From Fusobacteriota bacterium (GTDB lineage: Bacteria > Bacillota > TC1): a DNA stretch of 64,000 nt. A model generated the notes under the pieces. The model was not told the DNA's origin and ran no database searches. It worked only from the letters and a program-made list of their open reading frames with translations. The stretch is from the NCBI GenBank assembly GCA_009773805.1, contig WTXA01000002.1, positions 496,001 to 560,000 on the forward strand, written 5' to 3'. The first letter of the stretch is position 1. Each line of letters begins with the position of its first letter. Of the stretch, positions 33,845 through 42,826 are shown piece by piece. The position numbers were made by a program, and so were the translations under genes.

Positions 33845-34489
33845 TTATTTGTAAAGCCAATCTATTCCTATCCAATCGAATATTTTTTTGTAGACTTTAA
33901 CTAAAGATCCAAGTGCTATAGCTACAATTATAGTCCCTTCTCCAATATCTTGTATTTTGCCAAAGGCTAGAAGAGATATTATAATCCCCAGGACTACCAA
34001 ACTACTGTCAAACATTATTTTTACATTACCAAATCTTATTTTTGTTTTTTCAGCTATAACATAAACTAAGCCTTCTGCCGAGTTAATAAGTACTTTAGCT
34101 ATAACCTGAAAATATATTCCCAAAGCTATTAACAGACAAGCTAGAAGTAAAATAAGCATTTTTTCCATGTAAGTTTCTAGATTAATATCTCTTAATAGAA
34201 ACATACCAAAATCTATAAAAAAACCAAAGAAGGGTGTAACAATTAGTTGTGAGTAGTGTTCCTTCTTAAAGTCTTTTCTAAGAATTAGCCATTCAATAAA
34301 GATGAAAAAGATACTGAAGAAAAAGGCCATGGTTCCAAAACTAAATGGCAAGATTTTTGATAGTAAAAGGGGTACACATGATATCGGTGTTGTCCCTAGA
34401 CCAGATTTGACATTCATACTTATTCCAAGCCCCATCAAGAAGATTCCAACAAGGAAGATCAAGTATCGTAGCATTAATTTTCTTTTCAT
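33845..34489 (-). CDS. YczE/YitT-like integral membrane protein
   Basis: About 214 aa from ATG 34489, chosen because GAGGTAAATAAT precedes it; the longer frame to 34555 adds a hydrophobic leader without a site. Five to six membrane segments; opening YLIFLVGIFLMGLGISMNVK, then SGLGTTPISCVPLLLS, is the YczE family signature (SxLG-xxP). These proteins are of uncertain function; some sit beside peptide synthesis or export regulators. Divergent from the PadR gene over a shared dyad. Confidence 0.75.
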   Translation of the reverse strand: MKRKLMLRYLIFLVGIFLMGLGISMNVKSGLGTTPISCVPLLLSKILPFSFGTMAFFFSIFFIFIEWLILRKDFKKEHYSQLIVTPFFGFFIDFGMFLLRDINLETYMEKMLILLLACLLIALGIYFQVIAKVLINSAEGLVYVIAEKTKIRFGNVKIMFDSSLVVLGIIISLLAFGKIQDIGEGTIIVAIALGSLVKVYKKIFDWIGIDWLYK

Positions 34490-34550
34490 ATTATTTACCT
34501 CATACTCATTATATAGCATTAAAAGGATTAGTACTATTGCAAACTCTCTT

Positions 34551-34576
34551 ATCATATGTTACGATTAACCTATGAT
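34551..34576. promoter_or_regulatory. Dyad operator between YczE-like gene and padR
   Basis: ATCATATGTTA and TTAACCTATGAT are inverted copies with one mismatch around a CGA centre. Lies in the short intergenic space and overlaps the likely divergent promoters; natural candidate for the PadR protein encoded next door. Confidence 0.65.
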
Positions 34577-34599
34577 ATTGAAAGAAAAGAGGGAGAGAC

Positions 34600-35136
34600 A
34601 TGTCATTTAACTATGCAATATTAGGATTATTAAACACCAAATCCATGACAGGATATGATCTAAAGAAGCTAATACAAAAGTCTTCCTTCCTATATTGGTC
34701 AGGTAATAATAACCAAATATACAAGGGACTGTTACATTTGCAAAACAAAGATCTAGTAACAAATGAAATAGAACACCAAGACGGGGCACCATCAAAGAAG
34801 ATATATACAATAACCCCCCTTGGTAAAAAAGAACTAAGAAAGTGGATATTAGAATCACCAAAAGAACCACCAGAATTTAAGAAAGATTTCTTAATACAAT
34901 TAGCCTGTAGTAGTGATTTAGAAACAGATGAAATTACTACTATATTAAATCAATACAAAGAATCAATAGAGATGAAAATCATAATGGAACAAGAACTTCT
35001 CCGTAGACAAGAACCAATACCTATGAGAAATAAAAATGTAGAATTCATATGGAAAATGATTAAGAAAAATCTCATATCAACATATGAAAATGAATTAGTA
35101 TGGCTAGAGACAGTGAGAAATGGGATTAAAAATTAG
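34600..35136 (+). CDS. PadR family transcriptional regulator
   Basis: 178 aa. Winged helix at residues 1-85: ILGLLNTKSMTGYDLKKLIQ, YKGLLHLQNKDLVTNE, DGAPSKKIYTITPLGKKELRKWI. C-terminal Vir_act_alpha_C-type helices (residues 100-178) for dimerisation. RBS GGGAGAG. Probably represses itself, the EF-Ts paralogue 12 bases downstream and maybe the divergent membrane gene. Confidence 0.92.
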   Translation: MSFNYAILGLLNTKSMTGYDLKKLIQKSSFLYWSGNNNQIYKGLLHLQNKDLVTNEIEHQDGAPSKKIYTITPLGKKELRKWILESPKEPPEFKKDFLIQLACSSDLETDEITTILNQYKESIEMKIIMEQELLRRQEPIPMRNKNVEFIWKMIKKNLISTYENELVWLETVRNGIKN

Positions 35137-35148
35137 AAAGGGATAAGA

Positions 35149-35991
35149 ATGAATAATCAAATTAAAGATATACAATATTTAAGAGAAAAATCAGGATTTG
35201 GAGTAATGGATTGTAAAAAAGCCTTGACTGAGGCTGATGGCAACGTAGATGTCGCATTTGCTGCACTAGAAGCCAAAGGTTTACAAATCCAAGATAAGAA
35301 AACAGAAAGAAAATCAGAAGAAGGCATTGTCTATGCGGATATACATAATAGCACTGGTATTATTCTAGAAGTAAGTGCTGAAACAGACTTTGTAGCAAGA
35401 AGCCCAGAATTTCTAAAGAATGTAATAGAAATTGGTAAATATATAACTGAAGGTAAGGATACTGATGAACTTATTCGAAGTATGGTAATCAAGTTTCGAG
35501 AGAATATACAACTGAAGAGATTTGATTTAATCGAGGATGGTTTTCCATATGCCTATAACCATGGTAATGGTAAATATGCAGTTGTCTTCAATCTGGATGC
35601 TGATCAGGTTAGCGACGAAGTGAAAAAGGATTTAGCGATGCAGATTATCGCCATGAAACCAAAGTATATTTCTAGTAAAAAGATACCAGAGGATACCCTT
35701 GAAGGTTTGAAAAATGATATTTTGCATAGTATTAAGAATGATCCTGGACTTGTAAATAAACCCCAAATTGTATTAGATAAAATACTTGTTGGAAGAATGG
35801 AGAAAGTCGTTAGGGAATTATGCCTAATTGATCAACCATATATCAAGGATGAAAAAATTTCAGTAGGTGAAATGTTGACAGAAAAAAGTAGTAGCTTAAT
35901 AAACCCTATAAGGATTGATAAATTCTTTAGATATGAAAAAGCTGATAATCCAAATAAATGCGCGTGTGCCACTAATATGTTTATAGGATAA
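35149..35991 (+). CDS. Elongation factor Ts paralogue
   Basis: 280 aa. N-terminal UBA-like domain IQYLREKSGFGVMDCKKALTEADGNVDVAFAALEAKG, then VSAETDFVARSPEF, the TDFVA motif that releases GDP from EF-Tu. The later part is more diverged and ends in C-A-C-A. It is not next to rpsB, so the housekeeping tsf is expected elsewhere. Co-transcribed with PadR. Could modulate EF-Tu under a stress sensed by PadR; that is inference. Confidence 0.85.
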   Translation: MNNQIKDIQYLREKSGFGVMDCKKALTEADGNVDVAFAALEAKGLQIQDKKTERKSEEGIVYADIHNSTGIILEVSAETDFVARSPEFLKNVIEIGKYITEGKDTDELIRSMVIKFRENIQLKRFDLIEDGFPYAYNHGNGKYAVVFNLDADQVSDEVKKDLAMQIIAMKPKYISSKKIPEDTLEGLKNDILHSIKNDPGLVNKPQIVLDKILVGRMEKVVRELCLIDQPYIKDEKISVGEMLTEKSSSLINPIRIDKFFRYEKADNPNKCACATNMFIG

Positions 35992-35997
35992 TAATTT

Positions 35998-36030
35998 AAA
36001 CTCCCAAATTAAATAATTCGGGAGTTTTTT
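35998..36030 (+). terminator. Terminator after EF-Ts paralogue
   Basis: AAACTCCC / GGGAGTTT stem with a 14-base loop followed by T-run. Confidence 0.88.
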
Positions 36031-36125
36031 ATGTTTTATTGAGAAAAAAAGTGGAAAATTTGTTAAACTTGTAAGTAACTGATTTATAAAAAGATAAAGC
36101 TTAAATAAAGGGAGTTATATAATTC

Positions 36126-38171
36126 ATGAAAACACTAATCATTGCAGAAAAACCTAGCCAAGGTAGGGATATAGCAGGCGCTATTGAGCCTAGAACCATG
36201 AGAAAAGACGGATATATTGAAGGTGATAAATATATCATAACCTGGGCTGTTGGGCATCTATTACAATTAAAGGATCCAGGTGAGATTGATGAAAAATATC
36301 AAAAATGGAACCTGGCTAATTTACCTATAATAATTGATGAGGAAAACATTATCGGCAACTATAAGCCAAATGAGAGAACTACTAGTCAACTAAAGGCAAT
36401 AGAACAGCTTCTTAAGAGGGATGATATTGAAAATTTGATTAACGCAACTGACCCAGATAGAGAAGGTGAGCTTATTTTTCAGAACATCTATGCCTACTTT
36501 AAGGTTAATAAACCTTTTAAGAGATTGATAATAAAAGATCTAACACCTGATGGTATAAAGGAGCAGTTTGCTAATTTAGAGCTGGGGGAGAAATATGAGG
36601 GTCTGAAGATGTCTGCTTATGGCAGGGCTATATCAGACTATATTATTGGACTTAACATGACTAGAGCATATTCTTGTAAATACAGAGGTGGAGGAGTATT
36701 ATCTGTTGGAAGGGTTCAGACTCCTACTTTAAAGTTGATTTATGACCGTTGTAAGGAAAATGCTGGTCATCAAAAGAAGATTGAGTATGGAATAAAAGCC
36801 AAGATACAAGGAACTGATATTGAGCTGGAGCTGGATAAATACAGGGTTGCCAAGAAAGGTGAAGCAGAGAAGAAACTTCTCGAACTTCCTGGCAAGTTGA
36901 CGATTAAATCCACCAAGGAGGATAAGAAGAAATCACCTCCTAAGTTACCTACTATTATTGATTTACAGAAATTAGCCAATAACTTCTGGAGCTATAAGGC
37001 TGATAGTACTTTAAGTATTGTTCAGAGTCTGTATGAAAAGCATAAGGCTGTTTCCTACCCTAGGACTGATTGTAATTTTATTACGCAAAATACAGCTGAC
37101 AAGTTGAATTTTAGGCTTGGTAATTTCAGTAAGGTTAAGGGTTATGAGCATATAACAACCAAAGTGATTAATGAGCAGGTTGTTGGTGAGGTAGAGGCTC
37201 ACGAGGCTATTACTCCTACTGGAATAATGCCACAAAGTTTAAGTGATGAAGAAAAAAATATTTTCAATTTGGTAGTAGCTATATTTTTAGCTAACTATTG
37301 TGATGATTATCAGTATCGTAGTATTAAGTATGAGGGTCTTATAGATGATAAGAATGTTCTAAAAGGCACTGAGAGAGAGCTGATTGATCTTGGGTATTTG
37401 AAGGTTTATAAGGATACTAGTCATACTTACAAGGAGATTTTGGCTGATGGTGAGTATGCTATTGAATATGAGATCAAAGAAATAGAAAGTAAACCTAAGC
37501 CTTTGTTTACTCAGGCTACTCTTTTGGAGAAGATGAAGAATATTCATAACGAAGAAGAAGGGGAAATCAAGGAGAAACTTAAGGAGATTAAGGGTATTGG
37601 TACTGGTGCCACTCGTGGTGCTATTATTGAGACCTTATATAAGAGGGAATATATTGCCGATCAGAAGAAGGCTATTGTTATAACTGATAAGGGTAAGCAG
37701 ATTATTGATATTTTATTGTCTGAGAATTCTAAATTATTGGATGTAGCTTATACAGCTGACTTGGAGTATAGACTTGATGGGATTATTAAGGATAAGTCTA
37801 TTTTTAATAGTTTTCTTTATGATATTAATGTTATGTGTTCTGAAATGTTGAGTACTCTAAAGGGTAATAGAAACGAGGTCAGGTTTGTAGGAGTGGAGAA
37901 GAATAGGTCAGAGTTTATTTGTCCAGTTTGTGGCAAACCTGTTCTTATTGGTGAGATGAAGTATTATTGTTCAGGATATCGTGATGGTTGTAAGTATGCT
38001 ATTTTAAAGCGAGTGGGTCAGAAGAACCTTACTGCCAATCAGCTTAAGACCCTTATAACCAAAGGTAAGACTGCTTTCATAAAGGGTTTTATCAATCATG
38101 AGGGCAAGAAGTTTGATGGGTATCTGGTGTATAACAAGGAATTGATGAGGTTGGAGTTTTCTTTTAAATAG
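36126..38171 (+). CDS. topB: DNA topoisomerase III
   Basis: 681 aa. Toprim domain (TLIIAEKPSQGRDIAGAI; later NATDPDREGELIFQNI), catalytic tyrosine in AVSYPRTDCNFIT near residue 311, and type IA helical domains (GVLSVGRVQTPTLKLIYDRC). C-terminal zinc-finger-like CPVCGKP...YYCSG. Relaxes and decatenates DNA. Codon choice drifts from A-rich in the first half to G/T-rich in the second, unusual in this window. Own terminator downstream. Confidence 0.95.
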   Translation: MKTLIIAEKPSQGRDIAGAIEPRTMRKDGYIEGDKYIITWAVGHLLQLKDPGEIDEKYQKWNLANLPIIIDEENIIGNYKPNERTTSQLKAIEQLLKRDDIENLINATDPDREGELIFQNIYAYFKVNKPFKRLIIKDLTPDGIKEQFANLELGEKYEGLKMSAYGRAISDYIIGLNMTRAYSCKYRGGGVLSVGRVQTPTLKLIYDRCKENAGHQKKIEYGIKAKIQGTDIELELDKYRVAKKGEAEKKLLELPGKLTIKSTKEDKKKSPPKLPTIIDLQKLANNFWSYKADSTLSIVQSLYEKHKAVSYPRTDCNFITQNTADKLNFRLGNFSKVKGYEHITTKVINEQVVGEVEAHEAITPTGIMPQSLSDEEKNIFNLVVAIFLANYCDDYQYRSIKYEGLIDDKNVLKGTERELIDLGYLKVYKDTSHTYKEILADGEYAIEYEIKEIESKPKPLFTQATLLEKMKNIHNEEEGEIKEKLKEIKGIGTGATRGAIIETLYKREYIADQKKAIVITDKGKQIIDILLSENSKLLDVAYTADLEYRLDGIIKDKSIFNSFLYDINVMCSEMLSTLKGNRNEVRFVGVEKNRSEFICPVCGKPVLIGEMKYYCSGYRDGCKYAILKRVGQKNLTANQLKTLITKGKTAFIKGFINHEGKKFDGYLVYNKELMRLEFSFK

Positions 38172-38178
38172 TAAAGTA

Positions 38179-38206
38179 AGGTTGGATTTAGTTCCAACCT
38201 TTTTTA
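38179..38206 (+). terminator. Terminator after topB
   Basis: AGGTTGGA / TTCCAACCT with a five-base loop followed by T6. Confidence 0.92.
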
Positions 38207-38240
38207 TTTTAAATATTAGAGAATTAATTATAAATATATC

Positions 38241-38269
38241 TTGCAATATTTAAATCAATTATATATAAT
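38241..38269 (+). promoter_or_regulatory. Promoter of the secreted-protein/subtilase operon
   Basis: TTGCAA (38241-38246), 17 bases, TATAAT (38264-38269). The start of transcription should fall near 38276, at the first base of the inverted repeat. Confidence 0.8.
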
Positions 38270-38275
38270 AAGCGA

Positions 38276-38313
38276 AACAATAAGTATATTTTAAATTGAA
38301 TATACTTATTGTT
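38276..38313 (+). promoter_or_regulatory. 15-bp perfect inverted repeat at transcription start
   Basis: AACAATAAGTATATT (38276-38290) and AATATACTTATTGTT (38299-38313) with 8 bases between. Placed just after the -10 and before the AGGAGG site. Acts either as an operator for an unlinked repressor or as a 5' mRNA hairpin; no T-run follows. Confidence 0.85.
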
Positions 38314-38339
38314 AGTAAAATTATGTAGGAGGTTATTTA

Positions 38340-39032
38340 ATGAAAAAATTCTTCAAAAAAATTATCCCTTTAAGTTTAACTATAGGTATTTTTTTAAGCT
38401 CTAGTATTGGTGCTTTTGCAAATGTATCTGAACCTGTTATAAGTAACATTGTAAATATTGAAGTCGTCAATCAACTAATAAATAATATTGAAGACGAAGT
38501 AGAAGTCACTGGAGAAGGATTATATTCAATCGATAAAAATGCAATTGAGAATGAAATTCTTAATATGGATGATAAGACACTTGAAATATTATGCATTCAA
38601 GGAGGATTCAATAGTACCGATGAAGTAGTCAATTCTTTAGTAGCTGGAATTGAAAGTGTTAATGAACAAATTGAAATTAGAGAAATAGTATTTATAGATG
38701 AAGAAAATTTAATTAGCTCAGAAGACTGTGATTACTATTTGCAGGGGGGCAGTACTTATGATTTAACTCACTGGTGGGGAAGGACTAGATATAAATCTAC
38801 TTATGCTGCTAATTGGTGGGCTGCTGACTTGAATAAACAAGCTGCTTTAAATGCTGGTACTGGGGTAATTGCTGCAGCAGTATTCGGTGGTATAGGTGGA
38901 ATTCCAAATGGTCTTACTTCAGCATACTGTTTGCATCTTGCAACTAATGTTTCATATTACAATTCTCTTTCTTCAAGAGGTATTGTGGCAAAGATTACTT
39001 GGGCCCTTGCTTATTCAATGAGGACTCAATAA
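38340..39032 (+). CDS. Secreted precursor protein with Trp/Gly/Ala-rich C-terminal domain
   Basis: 230 aa. Signal peptide KKFFKKIIPLSLTIGIFLSS with likely cleavage after AFA (residue 27). Residues 28-130 are an acidic pro-region (NNIEDEVEVTGEGLYSIDK). From about 134 comes a different domain: GGSTYDLTHWWGRTRYKSTY, ANWWAADL, a Gly/Ala-rich hydrophobic segment (GVIAAAVFGGIGGIP) and ITWALAYSMRTQ at the end. The build is that of a secreted prepropeptide whose membrane-active C-terminal domain is released by proteolysis. No family assigned. Gap to the protease gene is 33 bases. Confidence 0.65.
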   Translation: MKKFFKKIIPLSLTIGIFLSSSIGAFANVSEPVISNIVNIEVVNQLINNIEDEVEVTGEGLYSIDKNAIENEILNMDDKTLEILCIQGGFNSTDEVVNSLVAGIESVNEQIEIREIVFIDEENLISSEDCDYYLQGGSTYDLTHWWGRTRYKSTYAANWWAADLNKQAALNAGTGVIAAAVFGGIGGIPNGLTSAYCLHLATNVSYYNSLSSRGIVAKITWALAYSMRTQ

Positions 39033-39065
39033 ATTATACTACACATACTAGGAAGGGAGAAGTTT

Positions 39066-40067
39066 ATGGATTTAAGACAAATTAAACTTATCGGTGTATT
39101 GGTAGCTATACTTTCTTTAATAGTTTTATCAATAATACTAAATAAACATTTTATGCCTATGCTAAGTAAAAAAGCAAGCTATACTTTAAAAATAATTGTT
39201 ATCTTAATGATGATTGGAAGTATCTTTATTACTTATTTTACGATATTTTTTAAAGACTTTAATAAAGAATATGGTTGGAATGTTGAATACATTAATTATG
39301 AAAAAATACAAAATTATTCTACAGGCAAATCACAAGTAATAGTTTTAATTGATAGTGGTATATCAAAAAGTCAGGAAAATCAAGTTATAGAAAATATAAA
39401 TCTAACAAAAGATATTAGTAACTATGATACAAATGGACATGGAACCATGATGTTATCAATTTTAAAAGGATATAAATCAAAAATCAAAGGAATTGCGCCT
39501 GATGTGAAGGTAATTTCCATCAAAACAATGGATCAATCAGGAAAGAGTTCCAGTGAGAATTTATTAAAGGCATTGGAAATAGCTTATCAAAGAAATAATA
39601 TTTCAATAATTAATTTAAGTCTAGGCAGCTATTTAGAAGATGAAAATATTAAGAAGATGATAAATAAAATTATAGAAAAAGGAATTACCGTTGTTGCATC
39701 TACTGGTGATTATGGTACTGATAAAATGTTGTTTCCAGCATCTATGGATAATGTTATTTCTGTCGGTGCTTTAAGTGCCAACAATAAGCCATGGGATTAT
39801 ACTAATGGACTTGAGATATGTGATATATTAGCACCTGGTGACGAGATAAAGTCACTTGAGCTAAATTCAAATATTGAGCTAACTTCAGGTACATCCCAAT
39901 CCTCAATACTAATAAGCGGATATATTTCCTTATTAAAAGATTATGGACAAAAAAATAATATCAAAGTATCTAATATAGAAATAATTAATATTTTAAATAA
40001 AATCAATGCCAAAAAAATTACTTACTTCAATGGTTTTTCTGAATTAAAAAAAAGTGATTTGAAATAA
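39066..40067 (+). CDS. Membrane-anchored subtilisin-like serine protease
   Basis: 333 aa. Two N-terminal membrane helices (residues 8-26, LIGVLVAILSLIVLSIIL, and 42-61, KIIVILMMIGSIFITYFTIF) then an S8 protease domain with D96 (VIVLIDSGIS), H125 (TNGHGTMML) and S277 (LTSGTSQSS). The oxyanion-hole position, normally Asn, reads ASTGDYG, that is Asp215. No propeptide or secretion signal beyond the anchors, so the domain is tethered outside the cell. Co-transcribed with the secreted precursor, its likely substrate. Confidence 0.85.
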   Translation: MDLRQIKLIGVLVAILSLIVLSIILNKHFMPMLSKKASYTLKIIVILMMIGSIFITYFTIFFKDFNKEYGWNVEYINYEKIQNYSTGKSQVIVLIDSGISKSQENQVIENINLTKDISNYDTNGHGTMMLSILKGYKSKIKGIAPDVKVISIKTMDQSGKSSSENLLKALEIAYQRNNISIINLSLGSYLEDENIKKMINKIIEKGITVVASTGDYGTDKMLFPASMDNVISVGALSANNKPWDYTNGLEICDILAPGDEIKSLELNSNIELTSGTSQSSILISGYISLLKDYGQKNNIKVSNIEIINILNKINAKKITYFNGFSELKKSDLK

Positions 40068-40088
40068 TTAATATAATATTAGTATTTT

Positions 40089-40122
40089 AGCAGGGAGTAT
40101 TAAATTACTCCCTGCTTTTTAT
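40089..40122 (+). terminator. Terminator after the subtilase operon
   Basis: AGCAGGGAGTA / TACTCCCTGCT, 11-bp perfect stem, loop of six, T5. Confidence 0.94.
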
Positions 40123-40225
40123 TACAGTCTATTTGTACATTAAAGATAGAATAATTAACCACGATTGAGTATAATAAAATCAATAATATAAAATATAAGA
40201 TCAGTAGATATAACGAGGTAACACA

Positions 40226-41479
40226 ATGAACAATAAGAAGCTAATAATAATATCGCTAGATTCATTATCAGAAGAAGACTTAGAATACTTAAAACTACAA
40301 GAAAACTTAAAATCACTATTACCACAAGGAACACTAGTAACCAAAGTCACACCACCATTTGTAACAAACACCTACCCAATACACACATCAGTAATAACTG
40401 GATGCTATCCTGAAAAACATGGCATCATAGACAACCTTGTACATGATCCAGGAAATGACAAACCAGAATGGCACTGGTATAGAAAATACATCAAAACAAC
40501 AACCCTATATGACCAAGCAAACCTAAGAGGACAAAAAACACTTTCTATACTATGGCCTGTAACAGCAAGAGCAAATATCAGCTACAATATGCCAGAAATA
40601 TTCCCAACCAAACTACACCAAAACCAAAAAGTAATGTCCTTACTTAATGGTAGCTTTTTTATGCAACTAATTGGATTCTTGAAATATGGAGGAAAACTCA
40701 ATGGCAAAAGACAACCAGCTTTAGATAACTTCTCCGTTAAAATGCTAACAACAACTCTTGAAAAGAAAAAACCAAACCTAGCACTAATCCATTTAATTGA
40801 AACAGACTCTAACAAACATAAACATGGTCTAAAAGCCAAAAGAACAAAAGAATCACTTAAAAGAATGGATAGTCATATAGGCACAATCATGAACACACTA
40901 AACAAAATTGATAGAAATTACAATATAATCATATTTAGCGATCATAGCTCACTACCAATAGAAAAAACTATAAATCCTAATGACTATCTAAAAGAACTGA
41001 AAATTAAGACTCCAACCAAAAAAGGAGACAAGGACTGGGAAGCTTGGTTTAAAACTTGTGGTGGAACAACCTTCCTCTATTTAAAAGATAAAAATAACTG
41101 GGCTTTAAAAGATATAATAATTGAACACTTCGAAATATTGATTAAAGATAAACCGGAAATATTTAGAAGACTACTAAGTCAAGAGGAGATGAAAGAAAGT
41201 GGATTTCTACAAAAGGCAGCTTTTGGAATAGAAGCACCTGTAGGAGTTGAGTACCATAACGATGGAAATAAATTCTTAGCCAACCATGGCTACACCAATC
41301 AAAATGAAAAATACAAAGTATTCTACTTCATAAGAGGAGAAGGAATTAGAAAAAACAAAAAGCTAGAAGGTGGCAGTCTCCTAGATATAACGCAACTAGC
41401 CTGCAGACAGTTAAAAATAAAGCCATGGCATATGGATGGTAAACTAAGAAAAGATATTACACTAGGAGAAATAAAATAG
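40226..41479 (+). CDS. Alkaline phosphatase-like phosphodiesterase/pyrophosphatase
   Basis: 417 aa, cytoplasmic (no signal peptide). Metal and nucleophile motifs: LIIISLDSLSEED (Asp), VTNTYPIHTSVITGCYPEKHGI (catalytic Thr region), LIHLIETDSNKHKHG (Asp/His), IIFSDHSS (Asp/His) and FLANHGYTN. Type I nucleotide pyrophosphatase/phosphodiesterase superfamily. Its stop is immediately followed by the start of the MFS gene (TAGATG), so they form one operon. Confidence 0.85.
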   Translation: MNNKKLIIISLDSLSEEDLEYLKLQENLKSLLPQGTLVTKVTPPFVTNTYPIHTSVITGCYPEKHGIIDNLVHDPGNDKPEWHWYRKYIKTTTLYDQANLRGQKTLSILWPVTARANISYNMPEIFPTKLHQNQKVMSLLNGSFFMQLIGFLKYGGKLNGKRQPALDNFSVKMLTTTLEKKKPNLALIHLIETDSNKHKHGLKAKRTKESLKRMDSHIGTIMNTLNKIDRNYNIIIFSDHSSLPIEKTINPNDYLKELKIKTPTKKGDKDWEAWFKTCGGTTFLYLKDKNNWALKDIIIEHFEILIKDKPEIFRRLLSQEEMKESGFLQKAAFGIEAPVGVEYHNDGNKFLANHGYTNQNEKYKVFYFIRGEGIRKNKKLEGGSLLDITQLACRQLKIKPWHMDGKLRKDITLGEIK

Positions 41480-42748
41480 ATGAAAAATAAATTTACAAAA
41501 CTAGAAAAAAGCTGGATAACTTACGATTGGGCAAATTCAGTCTATGCAACCATAATGATGGCTGCAATATTCCCTGTTTACTTCACTTCAATAGTTAACG
41601 ATATTAATGGCAAAGGAGACATGTGGTGGGCGATAGGAACCTTCATCGCTACCCTTACAATGGCTGTTCTTGCACCAATACTTGGAGCAGTAGCTGACTA
41701 TAAAGGGATGAAGAAAAAACTATTAATAGCCTTTCTTGGACTTGGACTTAGTTTTACATTATTTAATGCAATAACTGACAATTGGAGACTGATGCTAGTT
41801 GGTTATGTTTTTTCCTTCATTGGTTTTCTAGGATCTAGTTTAATTTACGATTCCTTTATAACAGATATTACAACTAAGGAGAGAATGGATAAAGTATCAT
41901 CCTGGGGTTATGCAATGGGTTACTTTGGGGGTAGTACAATACCCTTCCTTGTAGCAATAGGCCTAATAATGACTTTAGAATCAAAGACCATAGCCGTAAA
42001 AAGCTCCTTGATTATAGCTGTAGTATGGTGGACAATCTTTAGCATACCAATGCTAATTAATGTTAAACAAAAGTATTACACAGAAAAGGCACCAGGAAAT
42101 ATAGTCGTCAATACTTTTAAGAATATCAAGAAAACAATGCTTGATATTTGGAGTGATAAGAAAGTACTTTATTTTCTGTTAGCATATTTCTTCTATATCG
42201 ACGGTGTGAACACTGTAATAAGTATGGCTACTGCATATGGTGCTAGTCTAGGGTTAGACACCACAGGGATGATTTTAGCCCTATTAGTGACCCAACTAGT
42301 CGCAATACCCTTTGCTATACTATTTGGTAGACTAGCTTATCGCTTTGGTTCTTTAAATCTAATACTAACTGCTGTATGTGTTTATATATTTATTTGCATC
42401 TTAGGTTTTGTCATGGGCCTTGGTATTGAAGAAGGCTTCCTGTCAATTAGCGAGGCTCTTATTCTATTTTGGATACTGGCAATACTAGTAGGAACCTCTC
42501 AAGGGGGTATTCAAGCCCTTTCAAGATCATACTTTGGTAAGCTTGTTCCACCAGAAAGGTCTACTGAGTATTTTGGGTTCTATGATATTTTCGGCAAGTT
42601 TGCCGCAATACTTGGACCTGGGTTATATGGTTTAGTAAAAGCACTAACAGGAAGATCATCTCTATCTATTCTAGCTATTATTATATTATTCGTAACAGGT
42701 GCTTTCTTTATTATAGTCAATAAGAGGAATAATCGATTGGTAGATTAA
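41480..42748 (+). CDS. UMF1-type MFS transporter
   Basis: 422 aa, about 12 membrane segments. Opening SWITYDWANSVYATIMMAAIFPVYF is the UMF1/Atg22-like (YxiO) signature; GTSQGGIQALSRSYFGKLVP and STEYFGFYDIFGKFAAILGP are the other conserved loops. Substrate unknown. Coupled to the phosphodiesterase upstream. A decayed relative lies at 29254-29458. Confidence 0.88.
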   Translation: MKNKFTKLEKSWITYDWANSVYATIMMAAIFPVYFTSIVNDINGKGDMWWAIGTFIATLTMAVLAPILGAVADYKGMKKKLLIAFLGLGLSFTLFNAITDNWRLMLVGYVFSFIGFLGSSLIYDSFITDITTKERMDKVSSWGYAMGYFGGSTIPFLVAIGLIMTLESKTIAVKSSLIIAVVWWTIFSIPMLINVKQKYYTEKAPGNIVVNTFKNIKKTMLDIWSDKKVLYFLLAYFFYIDGVNTVISMATAYGASLGLDTTGMILALLVTQLVAIPFAILFGRLAYRFGSLNLILTAVCVYIFICILGFVMGLGIEEGFLSISEALILFWILAILVGTSQGGIQALSRSYFGKLVPPERSTEYFGFYDIFGKFAAILGPGLYGLVKALTGRSSLSILAIIILFVTGAFFIIVNKRNNRLVD

Positions 42749-42773
42749 AGAATAGTAATAAACAATTATATAC

Positions 42774-42807
42774 AAAGAGCTCTAGTTATTAAACTAGAGC
42801 TCTTTTA
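42774..42807. terminator. Bidirectional terminator
   Basis: AAAGAGCTCTAGTT / AACTAGAGCTCTTT, nearly perfect 14-bp stem with a 4-base loop, T-run on the + side. Serves the MFS gene and the convergent small membrane gene. Confidence 0.92.
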
Positions 42808-42826
42808 CTTGGTTTATATTGGGAAT

